Assembly (NCBI RefSeq): GCF_027596085.1
Contig: NC_072472.1
Span: 12,208,219 to 12,272,218 of the forward strand
Origin: Anoplopoma fimbria
Lineage: Eukaryota > Chordata > Actinopteri > Perciformes > Anoplopomatidae
DNA length: 64,000 nucleotides
Direction of reading: 5' to 3'
Below, piece after piece: positions 1 to 11,579 of the stretch (positions are counted from its first letter, which is position 1; each line of letters opens with the position of its first letter). The notes beneath the pieces were generated by a model. That model saw nothing but the letters and a program-made list of their open reading frames with translations, searched no databases and had not been told where the DNA came from. A program made the translations under genes and the position numbers.

Positions 1-1590
1 TATAGCATGTTGAAAAAAGTCATAGTATAGAATGCCGAAATAATGTCACAAAAAAGTCGTAGTATAGCTTGTCCAAAAACGGCATAGTACAGTATGGCAA
101 AAAAAGTCATAGAATAGCATGTCGAAAAAAGTCATAGTATTGTAGGGCGAAAAAAAGTCATATAAAAGTCATAGTATAGTGTTCCGAAAAAAGTCATAAT
201 ATATTCTGTCGAAAAAAGTCATGAGAAAGTCATAGAATTATATAACAGAAAAAGTCATATTATAGCATGTCGATAAAAAACAACATAAAAAACTCATAGT
301 ATAGCATGTCGAAAAGGTAATAAAAATCTTTCACAGTATAGAATATGTCAAAAAAGTTATATTTTAGTTCGGTCAAAAATAAGTCATAGAAAGGTCATAG
401 TATTGTATGTCGAAAAAAGTAATATGAAAGTATTTCAAAAAAGTGATATATCACAATACAGTATTTCGAAAAAAAGTCATGAAAATGTCACAGTATAGAA
501 TGTCGAAAAAGGTCATGTTGAAAAAATTATATAATAGTATATCCAAAAAAGCCAAACTATAGCATGTCCAAAAAAGTCATAGTATAGCATGTCCAAAAAA
601 AATTCATGAAAAAGTCATAGTATAGTATGTTGAACAAAATCCTATAGAGTATGTCGAAAAAACTCATAGCATAGCATGTCGAAAAAAAGTAATGAAAAAG
701 TCATGATATAGCATGTCAAAAAAAGGCATAGTATAGAATGGCAAGAAAAGTCATAAAAAAGTCATAGTATAGTAAGTCATAAAAAGTCGTATTATTGTAT
801 GTCGAAAAAATTCATAATATAGCATTTCATAAAAGTCATAGTATAGCATGATCGAAAAGGTAAAAGAAAATCTTTCACAGTATAGTATGTCAAAAAAGTA
901 CATTAAAAAAGCCAAATTTTAGTTTGGTCAAAAATATGTTATAAAAAGTAATTGTATAGCATGTAGAAAAAGTCATAGTATAGTATGTCCAAAAAAGTAA
1001 TTGTATAGCATGTAAAAAAAGACATAATATAGTATGGCAAAAAAAGTAATAGAATAGCATGGCAAAAAAGTCATAGTATAGCATGTCAAAAAGTAAAAGT
1101 ATAGTATGTCGAAAAAAGTAGTTGTATAGCATATAAAAAAGGTCATACTATAGTATGTCGAAAAAGTCATAGTATATTATGCTGAAAAAAGTCATAAAAA
1201 AGTCATGGTATAGCATGGCGAAAAAAAGTCAAGAAAAGGTCATAGTATAGTATGTCAAAAAAGTTGTAGTAAAGCAAGTTTAAAAAAAGTAAAATAAAAG
1301 TCATAATATAGAATGTTGAAAAAAGTCATAGTATAGCATGTTGAAAAAAGTCATAATATAGCATGTTGAAAAAAGTCATACAATATAGTATGTCGGAAAA
1401 AGTCATAGTATAGTATGTCAAAAAAGTTGTAGTAAAGCAAGTTTAAAAAAAAAGTAAAAAAAAAAGTCATAGTATATAGCATGTTGAAAAAAGTCATACA
1501 AAAGTCAGAGTTTTGTATGTCATAATATTGTTTGACATTAAAAATCATTGCATAGTATGCCAAAAAAGTCAAGGCATGGTATGCCATTCA
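1..1590. repeat. degenerate tandem satellite, unit about 25 bp
   Basis: The left end is an array of roughly 60 imperfect copies of a unit of the form GTCATAGTATAGCATGTC plus one or two bases (often G or C) and a run of five to seven A. Frequent extra half-units read GAAAAAGTCAT. The array continues past the left edge and stops abruptly near 1,590, where ordinary sequence begins. The open frames on its minus strand are simply the repeat translated (MTFF..CYTI periodicity) and are not genes. Confidence 0.95.
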
Positions 1591-2005
1591 CACTAGACGT
1601 GAAAGCGTCACGCTATGTCAGTTGTCCTGGAAATGTGGTTGGACTGATTGATGGTTGGCATGGTGAGATTAGACCTTCATGCAGAGATGAGGCACTTAAC
1701 CTTTAAACTACTGTATCAATATTATTTATTTCATTTTGCTTTCACAGTACATGAAAGAGGTCTATGTTCACTGCATGTCTCCCTGACATGTTGTGACTTC
1801 CTGTAAAAACTCTTAACTGGAGGTCACTTGCCTGATCACCTCTGGTCTTTGGCCTGAACTTCAGAAAAGTCAAAGAGCTGTTCTTTGAGGAACTCAGTGT
1901 GTTCATGGGCTCATGTGGGGAAAAGTCCTTCAAAGCTTGTAGACATCAAAGCTTTTTGTGCAAAAATTCTCTCTGATGGAATCTTGCAGCACAGCAAACC
2001 GGCCA

Positions 2006-2009
<4 letters not shown>

Positions 2010-2100
<91 letters not shown>

Positions 2101-2131
2101 TGTGTGTCTCTGTGTGTGTGTGAGTGTGATT
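2010..2131. repeat. (TG)n microsatellite
   Basis: About 90 bp of uninterrupted TG dinucleotides to 2,099, followed by an imperfect tail with TCTG and GAGTG interruptions. Likely highly variable in length between individuals. Confidence 0.97.
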
Positions 2132-2574
2132 GTGGCTACACATGGTCAGCGCAATTACAGAACATCAAAGGCTGCTAACATCTCTGCTGTCATCCCTGGT
2201 AGATCCCTCTAAAGTGAATCGCCCTGCAGAGTAAACGGAGATCTGGCAACACAGGATATTGCAGAGGAGGGATGAAGAGGGAAATGAAGATGAGTTATGG
2301 GGCCTGTGTGGAGGGCAGGTGATATAATGGAGGAAAGCGATTAAGGGAAAGATTGGGATTGATGGAGGGATGGAACGAAATGGCTCTGACTGAAGGCCTG
2401 AAAAGACGCATGCAGAGATGTGGGCAAGTGAATCCACATCATAAAGAAGAGGAAGGTATTTGCATATGGAGTGGATGATATCTTCAAGACAGCTGCAGCT
2501 CTCACAGCTGGCAGACTGACAGCACTGGGCAGGTGTGAAGCTCGGCACATTCAGAAAGTGACACTTAACGAGAG

Positions 2575-2631
2575 ATGTGTGTGTGTGTGTGAGTGTGTGT
2601 GTCCGTGTGTGTGTGTGTGTCCGTGTGTGTG
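2575..2631. repeat. imperfect (TG)n microsatellite
   Basis: TG dinucleotides interrupted by GAG and TCC. Lies about 450 bp from the longer TG tract. Confidence 0.9.
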
Positions 2632-4736
2632 GAGGGGGCACCATTCATCTTAAACAGCCCTTTGTGTAGGAGCCTTCAAAGATGGAGACATACTGTATCA
2701 GTTCTCTCTCTTTTACCCAGCACATCCATCTGCGTACTTCGTTCTAATTGCTGTTCCCTTTTTATAAAACTTTCTCTTCTTTCTCTCCCAAAGATAAACC
2801 AAAGGGCACCAAAGTCCTTTATCGCCTGAACAGCGAACATTCACGTTATTAAGTTATATGAACACCTGAGCTACGTGTCTTCACTGACAACTGATCTCAG
2901 TGCTTATTTCAGTGTCTTTGGATTCAAGCTTTGTATCAAAATTGTCTACAAGAACATGTTTAACTTGTAATTTTGTTGCTAGGGCCAACAGGGGAGCTAC
3001 TGTTCATTCTTGCACTGACAAACCTAAATTAATGCATCAATCAATATTTCTGACAAATCAGCACGGTAAAGGGAATATATTTTGTCTTCTTCCTTTAATT
3101 TAATATAACATTAATCTATCCAGATTCCACATTTTGATGTACTTGTACAGTATATTTTGATACAGTAGAGATCCTGGTTATTGCACAAATTACTTTACAT
3201 TTTGATGTAGTACTATATTTTGAGCAAAATGTCGCAAAATGTCGGCCGGTTATTACTGTTATTTTACAGCAGAAAGTTTTCCAACATTTAAGTTGCGATT
3301 GACCATGAGGCATCATGTTGACAGTGTTGAATATCGGTGTACAAAAATACAGTGGTGGGTTTGGGTTTTGTGACAGCTCAGTGGACTATGTTACATCCTA
3401 TTCATTCACTGTATTGCCTCAAATCTATTGTTACCTGTCATCCCACCTGTCCCCTCCATCTGTCCTGTTATTCTTCTGCAACTATCAAAACTTGAAAAAA
3501 CAAAGAACTTTCAGCTAATTTAAGAAAGTTGGTCTTCTTTAACTTCTCTGTCACAGTTTTCCAAAACTGCTCTGATAGATTGAGTGGTAACTGAGTTTTC
3601 CCTCACCCCTCACTTTTCATCAGCAGAAGAATCACACCTCAGCTGCAGAATTGCAACCCTCTCGTGGCTGCAGTTATTCCTGACAGGTAGGCTGATTGCA
3701 GCTGCTTTCTTCAGTCTAACAAGACATCGTATTGCCATTACCTAATTCCCCCCCTCAGTCATCATCTTCTGACTCACTGAAACAGAAACCTCGCCCTCCT
3801 ATCTATCTGATTCATTTCCATCTTTTCTTAGTCTCCTCCCTTTCATATTTTCATTATCTCTTTATGTGCTCCATCTTTCTTCCCATATGCACATTCCCTC
3901 TCCTGATGCTGTTCGAGCAGAAATGATTGAAGTCTCATGGTCAAGATTTCAAAGAATTTTCCCTTTGTCACCTCCAGACATAGGTATATCCAGAGCCAAT
4001 ACCCTACTGAAGTTAATACATATAGATCCTATTATTGCAATATAATACGATGCTTGCTCAGGTGTTTAAATTGTAGGAATTTACTGTGATACATTTTAAA
4101 ATGTTAAGCTCTAAGAATATTAGATTGTAAATATGAGTAAGAGTTCAGTTATGAAGTGAAGATGGACAGAAACTTTCCCTTCAGTCTTTCAAGCTCCACA
4201 CATTTCAGAGATTTTTTTTTTTTCCAGCAACATGGACTTTAATGTCATTAAACATAGGCTTTCCTAATTTTTTTTCAAGACTTGATTTTCAGGTACAAAT
4301 TTTTATGATTTCACACTGTGTATCACAGGTAGAGCTGCTTATGCAGGAGTATTACAGCCTTATAAAGACTAGTCGATGAATATGGGAAAGTACTGCTCAG
4401 ACAGCTGAATGATTTCATTTGACAAAATGACTGGCATGACTGGCAATGACTGGCATTAACACCACGGTCACCATAGACAGGGAGCTAAACATAACATGAA
4501 TGTTCCTTGTAAATAAAAAATCCATAAACATGTGTCTGTGTGTTGCTTGTTTGTGTGCGCTTGTATGAATGTACGCACATGGAACAAATTCAGACTCTTC
4601 CAAAGCAGCAGAATTTATATTGTATCATCGGTACTTATCTCTCAACTCAGAGATACCAAGGGAAAAGGCTTCCAAAAGGAAAACAATGATGAAAAAAATA
4701 CATAGAATCAGGCTCATAAAGATGTTTTGGCAACTA

Positions 4737-4742
4737 TTTATT
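4737..4742 (-). terminator. candidate distal poly(A) signal AATAAA
   Basis: This AATAAA sits near the low-coordinate end of the transposon-free tract downstream of the cadm2 stop. T-rich sequence follows within about 50 bp on the minus strand. I used it as the provisional 3' end of the gene. It could equally be a chance hexamer. Confidence 0.3.
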
Positions 4743-7700
4743 CAACATTTTTTCATTTCATACATGAGAACGAACCTCTAAATTAAATGTAATAAATCCC
4801 ACAGACAATGGGAAAAAAACCTCCTTCATTACTGTGCTATATATCGAATCAAGCCCTCTCAGTACAGCTTGATATGAAACCCCCTATTTCACCAAGGTAC
4901 ATCAGAAGCTAAATAAGAGTGTCTAGCTCTAATGCTCATCTTCACTGTGGATATTTTGTACATTTTGTGAGTGATAATGCTTTACAACTCCTTTCATCTG
5001 AGGACTAATATACATAAAGTTGTGTGTTGCTACATGGAAAACATTATGATAGAGGGCAAAAAGCATTGAACTGCTTACATACCATAAGCTAATATAAGAT
5101 AACATTGTGTACAAACACAACTTCTATTGTTCTTGAAACTTGTAATTATTTGCAGCATATTTATAAATGTCAGGATTTCAAGTGAGCGATCATATCAAAA
5201 AACTCTTTCTTAAGTCTAAAATCCCAATGACAGCAAGTTGACAGAATTACTGAAGAATCACTGAATAACTTTATTAACATTGCGATGTCAGCATTCAGAG
5301 ACTACAGTAGCAGAGTGAGAAGTGCTCACAAGTCCCCATTTTTAGACAGAAAACAAAATGAAAAAAAATATCTAAATGAAATAGATTCCTGAGATGCAAA
5401 ACAAAAGAAAGAGATATGATTATAAAAACAAAAAAAAACCCAAATACATCTCTACATGTGATTGTGTCACTTGTTTTCATTGTTATGACAATATGGAGAT
5501 TGGGCTGATTGTTTCTAGATTCAATATTGCAGAGGAACAATGAAATGCGCTGAAACTAAACTCTTCGACATATGAAGGGTCGGAGGAGGAGAGATACGAC
5601 TGGACCGAGACCTGACATGCTATTATCACTGCAGTTGAAAACAAAACCTTTAAGTTGAAAACAAAATGTAAACCATTAATGAAAAATTACAGATTATGAC
5701 TCAAAGTGGCCATTGCTTTCATATTCATCCCTTTTTTAATAAGGGATTTAGAGTTGGTATTTTTTAGTTGATATGGGCATCTAATTTCCTGACACTGGGG
5801 ACAATTGCCAACGCAAACTTGAGCAAAAATGCATGCGTGTGTGACTGCAATATGTTTTGACCAGGGGTGCGCTCCTGGGGCTTTGCATTGTGGTGAAAAG
5901 CTGTAGCAGGATGAATACATAATGCATAATCACCAGGAGGAGTTTGGTAAAAGCTTCAAAAATCACCAATCACATTAGTTTGTCTCATCCCTTTTTAAAA
6001 GAAACAAACAGGCAGAAGGAGGGTAAGAAGCAAACTGGAGGTGCAGCTCCCCAAATATGCGTCCGAGGAGTCTCTGATGTCCCTTATTAAAGCTGAATTT
6101 AAGGATACACTGTACTCTTGTGATATGATGTTATCATATAACATAATTATATGAATGAACTTGGTGAATATCGCCAGAAACTTGTAGTATAATAAAATGT
6201 GTTTCCATTATTACTTCCTGTGGCCTAATACAGTGGAACACACACATACGATTAAAAGTCACGCATGCATCATAGATTTTCTTTGTGTGATCTTGTACAA
6301 GTCTGTTTACCGCCAACATGAAAAAAATGTTCACAAAACTGTTAGCAATTTCATGCCAAAGTTACTGCCTGATCTGCATAAATAAGTAGTCTCAGCTGCA
6401 CCACCCCCACCATCAGTCAAAGAAAGTGGGTTAGTTTAGAGCCAGGGAACAAAACAGGCAAGTCAATAAAATGGACTAGTGCCCAATGAAAATGCCACTG
6501 CGGCTTCGTTAGCACTGTTACTGTCTTGCCGCCAGGATGAAATTAGAGGCCCATGATGTAGGGGATATTTACCGAACTGGTATATGTTGGAAAGCAAGGA
6601 GGCAACAAGTTTAAAGCTTAGTTTCAACCGACAACATAGAAAGAAAATAACTAATAACCGACCCAAAGATGTTACTTACTATGATAGTTGATTCTATCAT
6701 TGTAAAATAGTTCATGATGGTATGTGCCAGGCTGTTAGATTAACAAATTCTAAAAATAAAAATCAGGTTTGGTCTAACCATCATAAAAAGCCATTTTCAA
6801 CAAATTAGCTCATTACTGCCATGTCAAAACAAATATTTACATATGATTTTCAGAAAGGAAAACATCAACAACAACCAATGTAAAACACATTTCACCATTT
6901 ACTAAGAAATATCCATCAAATTAGTCAGAGTGCATAATTCAGTAAATGGCACCTATTTAATTTCTAAACACCAACTCATTACTGCAGACCAGTGCTTCTT
7001 TAATTAAAAACCAATCTGCCTCTCGGACATCAGAATCCACAGATCCATTCGTCCACTCTCTTATTTCTAAGATTGATACGCAGGCGTAAAGCAACAAAAA
7101 AATTTGACTGACACAATCATTGATTAAGACACAGTGAAAAGAACTACATAGAAAAGTAAAAAAAAGACATTAAATCACTGTGATGAAAGTACAGTATGTG
7201 ATACAGAAGATTTCCAAAGACCAGAGCCAGTCTAGAGTGCTTTAGCCCAGAACGTGGTGAGGCTGAAGACAAACCTTTAGTGGTATATTGACTGAAGTGC
7301 TCTAAAATGATAAAATATGGAAACTGTGGCAAAGCTTTTGCATTTTTTAAAAACAAATTCAAATGTAAGATGCAACCTAAATTTTACATCAGTGGTGATA
7401 GATTTAGATAACGATTTCCAACTTGTGATTCTCTCTAGCAGTGCTGGAGACACATAGAGAAAGACCTTACTTGCTGACCTTATTTGCATAATGCTGTAAA
7501 TTGGCTACTGAATTGGAGACAGCTGGGCCCACTATTTTATTGCCCTTGGTAATAATTTTCTCCCTCTTGGTAGATTAGTGCCTTGCCTTTTAAGTCTTTA
7601 GTTTCAGAATCCACATTGTGTGTTGATCTTTCACAGGAGAGTAAATCAGCCAAACTCCTGCAAATTGATGAAAGACAAATGGCAGGGATATATTAAAAGA

Positions 7701-9296
7701 AACAGAAGTTGTTCACAAGGTTATGTTTGTCTAAGCCTGTGTGAGACTTTAAATGCCTCCAACATGAAGGCAATGTATCTTTGAATGCTTTTCAATTCCA
7801 ATTTGTATTTGAAGGTTTTGGTGAAGACAGATACACATTCATTTCAGTTCAGTTTTGTAATTTTTCATTTCTTGTTAATCACATCTATTACAACACCCAA
7901 TCCTCTGTAGCACCCAAGAGCACACTATAAACACAAGCAGCCACTGATGTTCAAAATTAAGTTACAAACAGACTTTCATTGTAGTTCTCTCTTAAATATC
8001 TTCAGTTCAAATAAATTAAAATATGAACCAAACAGAAACATGCTAATGTGAATGGCCAAATTTTAGTTTTCACCCATTATATACATGCCTTGTGCCAAAA
8101 CAAAATACATTTGTTTAAAAGTTTTCCAAAAAGGATTATGCAATGAAAAAGTAAAGTAAATAGATAACGTGGCTAATATACAAATTTGTAGGAATCCAGA
8201 ATTTAACAGCAATTTTCACAATCAACCACATTTTAGCAGACACAATACACAGCAGGGAGATTTGAACCATTTAAACCAAAACTATTAAAATGTGTTTAAT
8301 AAAAACATTTTTTAGCTTACATTTTCAAAAAGATGCACTGTATTTTTCCCCCTAGAATTGAATCAAAGACAGCCTTGTCATCTTGCCACTACCCATTTGA
8401 ATAGAAGAATCATTCCCAAGGCAATCTAATTGTTGGCAAAGGAACACAGTTACTCATTCAGACATTTTTGTGCTTCTCTATTTGTCTTCAGTTTTGGAAA
8501 GGAGGCCCCAGCAGATCTATGACCCAGCACTCACACACTATTTTACATTTTTTTCTTTTTTTTTTAGCTTGAAGACCCCATGAAATGGAAATCAAAGTTC
8601 AGTTCATGGAGAGCGACTCTGACAAAATAAAAACAAGTAGTGTAGTTATGCAGTTTGAGAGGAAGGAGTTTTTGACATGTTGGTGATACATACAATTTAC
8701 CTAAATTGTTTAAACCTTGTTAAACAGAAATTTAAAAAATAATGTGTTTACAGTCAAACTGATGTAATCACTATTTGTATCAAATATTAATATGTTTGAA
8801 TGCTTATCTCTGAGCCAGTAAATGAACAGAAGTGTGCATACTAATCAATGTGAAAAGCTGCCAGGAACTCAAGCTTATAAGAGGTAACCAATGTAAGACA
8901 ATACAATTACATTACTATAAGATTGAGGCAAAAATGATTCAACAGTAAATGTTTATATTCATACTGTAACTGTGTACTTATTTTATTAAGTCTTCATTTT
9001 TAATTTTACATTTCAAGGGGTCCTTAAGCCTTAAATATATTTCAATGTGACATAAACATAAAAAAAAATTCAAAGCCAAAAGCTAACTCATTTCAATACA
9101 ATTTATACAGCTTTTAGAGAGAGGAGATTAATTATTTCTGTACACCTGAACCCATTATGTGAATCTCAAACTCCTGTAAGCTTTAAAGAGGACACTGAAG
9201 GTGTTGGTGTTTCACTAAACTGCAGCCTCGGCAGTGCAAGAATATATAGACAAAAGTACAGCAGATTTAGCAAATGGTTTTATACACTTGATTGAG

Positions 9297-9302
9297 TTTA
9301 TT
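9297..9302 (-). terminator. candidate proximal poly(A) signal AATAAA
   Basis: The hexamer AATAAA is about 0.9 kb after the cadm2 stop codon on the minus strand, with a second one 68 bp upstream at 9,365. It would give a short 3'UTR isoform. The hexamer alone is weak evidence in AT-rich DNA. Confidence 0.3.
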
Positions 9303-10206
9303 TGATGGAATGCTTCATTTTGCATCTGCGTGTATTATCTGCTCTAAACAATACCACACTACCCTTTATTTCCCCTACCCTAATAATGAAAATCATATTA
9401 CACACTTATCTGACAAACCTTGCTACAGTGTTACACAAAACCTTCTTCTTATCTTACAAGGGTCAACTGTTTAATTACAAGTCTATTCATAGGGGAAGGG
9501 GTTGGGTGATGTGGATCGGGTGATGTGGATCTAAAAGTACCATATTCAGTGTGACAGACATGTATAAGGCGTAAACAGCAAAGATCCTCATTAAAATAAA
9601 AAAGACGCAACGTATAATCAAAAGCTGTGAGCTAAGCAATGGAATGATGGTCCAGTTAACCCATCTACAAAGCATTTACATTGCTACTGACAGACGATAC
9701 ATGAAGGCATTGACAGAAGTTCAATGGCGTCTGTAATTTTAGGCACCGTGTTGATGTGACATATGATATGTGTTTGTGAACGTGTGTGAACGAAGGGGAT
9801 ATAGTGTGTGTTTGGATGCCTGCTTGGAGGGAAACAGGAAAGAAGATGCAGAAGGGCTCAGGTGAGAAGCAGTCATGGTAGATATACAGACTTCCAGGCA
9901 TTCATGTCAAAGATGAAGGAAAAATATGAGAAAGGGGACAACTTCAGCAGCAACAGCAAACTGCCTGTGAAAACTGGCTGCCAATAAAAAAAAAAGACAA
10001 GATGTAAAAGATAGACAAAAGGCAATAATAGGAAAACACTTAAGGAACTTCTCTGTCTGTGGACTGCCTGCGGGTTCCTTGTTGACAAAGCGGGGGCAGT
10101 GGTCAGAATTGGGGAGGAAAAGGGGGAGAAAGAGAGAGAGAAAAAGATATACAGAGGTTGAAAGAGGGTAAGGGGAAGGAGAGAGCTGCACAGCTCCCTC
10201 TGCAGT

Positions 10207-10325
10207 CTAAATGAAGTACTCCTTCTTTTCTTCTGCGTGTGCATGGTTGCCCTCAGCGTTGATGATAGCTGTATCGGCATCAGGCGCGTCGTCCGCCCCT
10301 TTAGCCTCGTTTGTCAAGTACGTTC
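10207..10325 (-). CDS. cadm2: cadm2 last coding exon: cytoplasmic tail
   Basis: The coding part is 119 nt with a TTTCCTCAG acceptor and ends in TAG at 10,207-10,209. Joined to the transmembrane exon it reads [21 protein letters not shown] and then [20 protein letters not shown]. It holds the juxtamembrane protein-4.1/FERM-binding region and the C-terminal class II PDZ ligand EYFI that CADM proteins use to bind membrane-associated guanylate kinases and similar scaffolds. Between the conserved [10 protein letters not shown] and EEKKEYFI, the linker NHAHA is lineage-variable. Confidence 0.97.
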
Positions 10326-11456
10326 CTGAGGAAACAAAAACAAACCTATATCAAGAAAAACAAATATCGAGCAGCCCTGCACAGTGTTTACTGCCTGGGG
10401 TGAAAAACACATCTGAAGACAACATCAGTAATGCTACATTATTCATATACATAACGATGAGAGTCGAGGAGAGTAAAAGCTATGCAAATATAGTAGTGAG
10501 CAAGTGTGTAAAAAACCTGCATCAACAAACAACTTTATTGTTCTCAATGATGGCAGATGAGGCTTAAAGTTTGACGTCCTAACAATGCGATGCAGAACTT
10601 GATTTTTGTATAAGTATGGCAATTTTTGGTCAGTGGCAAGGGGTTAAAGAAATATAATGTTATAACTCTGTATGATATGTCATATAATATAAATATTCCA
10701 AATAAATACACAGACATTTTAGAATTGTTCCTTAAAAAATAGAACAGATAATAACCCAATGAGTCTGACCCATCAAAGGCACATGTCCATCAATGCCACC
10801 AATGTTTTTGCAGGACTTAAAGGGTAACTAAAAGGTTATTAAAGGTGGGTTTCACCCTGGACCCTTTTTTCTCATGTTTTTGTATCCAAGTGAATGTGGA
10901 CAACCCTTTTGAAATAGGTCCAGTATGAAGTAAGATCACTGTAACAGGCAGCTGCGAAACGAATAGCGAGGGCAATGGCGCAATGTATTGTTATGCTACT
11001 TTTTTAACACTGACAGGATAAGATTGTTTCTATAAGTGTCTGACAACGGTGTAAGGGAACTTACGGAGAAGTAAAACATTTTCACACTTATGATAACAAG
11101 TCTGTCAGTGGCAAAAACAAGCCCTTTCAGAGGACGTAAATGACGCTGGCAGCTTCCCCCAACCGTATTACATTTCATCCTATTAGCAGCTGCCATCTAC
11201 AATGCTGTGGCTCAATACTCCACCAATTTCATAAATTGTTGTCCCTATTAGTCAGTTAAAAACAAACACATGGGGAAATAGGGCCTAGGTTGAAAAATAC
11301 TGAAGTTACCCTTCAAGCCTTCAGTCATTGCAGGTATGCCACACGCTTGTATCTTGGGAATAGGGGAGGGATTTGATGTGTAATGGAACAAGTAGGACAT
11401 GCTCAACTAGTTCCATGAGCCTTGAGAGACTCAGGTCGGGTCCACAGTGGTTTTAC
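10326..11456 (-). other. cadm2 intron, TM to tail (1.1 kb)
   Basis: Starts GTAAAA and ends TCAG on the minus strand. Nearly half of it is occupied by the inverted-repeat element at 10,821-11,312. The remainder shows nothing recognisable. Confidence 0.9.
10821..11312. mobile_element. MITE-like DNA transposon relic with terminal inverted repeats
   Basis: The 492-bp segment begins AGGGTAACT and ends AGTTACCCT. The similarity extends inward: left TTTCACCCTGGACCC, then CATGTTTTTG; right (reversed) TTTCAACCTAGGCCC, then CATGTGTTTG. The inverted repeats are therefore about 50-65 bp with some divergence. The interior (AATAGGTCCAGTATGAAGTA) resembles a family I recognise as dispersed in teleost genomes. 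There is no transposase ORF, so it is a non-autonomous element. The target-site duplication is unclear (TAA on the left, TCA on the right), so the superfamily is left open. Confidence 0.7.
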
Positions 11457-11579
11457 CTTTATGCCTGGCCAGGTATCTTCCCAGAACAATGATTAAACAC
11501 AAGGTGACGAAGACCACTACAGCCACCACTCCTCCGATCAAGGCATGGTCGGTGCCATGCTGCCCCAGAGCATTGGGAT
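11457..11579 (-). CDS. cadm2: cadm2 exon: transmembrane segment
   Basis: The exon is 123 bp with a TTTCCTCAG acceptor and a GTAAAA donor, phase 1 at both ends. It encodes [17 protein letters not shown], then the hydrophobic helix [16 protein letters not shown], then the stop-transfer GRYLARHKG. The residues are nearly identical to those I recall for CADM2. If the following intron were retained, the reading frame would end after KTTVDPT, giving a protein without the cytoplasmic 4.1/PDZ-binding tail. Confidence 0.96.

Larger units (their letters stand above)
1591..4736. other. intergenic region downstream of cadm2
   Basis: I see no gene, RNA gene or recognisable exon here. The segment contains two TG-type microsatellites (2,010-2,131 and 2,575-2,631) and otherwise unremarkable AT-rich sequence between the satellite array and the probable end of cadm2. 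Open frames over the TG tracts are low-complexity artefacts. Confidence 0.6.
4737..10206 (-). other. cadm2: probable long 3'UTR of cadm2
   Basis: After the stop codon, the minus strand runs for about 5.5 kb without splice-like structure or recognisable transposons, except possibly one segment near 6.4-6.7 kb. It is AT-rich, contains no long microsatellite, and contrasts with the repeat-rich flanks. Mammalian CADM2 also has a multi-kilobase 3'UTR. AATAAA hexamers on the minus strand occur at 9,365-9,370, 9,297-9,302, 8,982-8,987, 7,536-7,541, 5,270-5,275 and 4,737-4,742, which would allow short and long isoforms. The end point is inferred; only the position immediately after the stop is certain. 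Confidence 0.5.

Noticed and set aside
890..1587. Several 65-80-codon open frames on the minus strand (Phe/Tyr/Thr-rich)
   Set aside because: They are the translated satellite repeat, with the same few residues recurring at the repeat period.
1885..2212. Cys/Val and His/Thr repeat open frames
   Set aside because: They are translations of the TG/CA microsatellite. The same holds at 49.7-50.2 kb and 60.4-60.8 kb.
9873..10280. 135-codon open frame antiparallel to part of the tail exon region
   Set aside because: It overlaps the cadm2 tail in another frame and is low-complexity Ser/Leu/Phe sequence.
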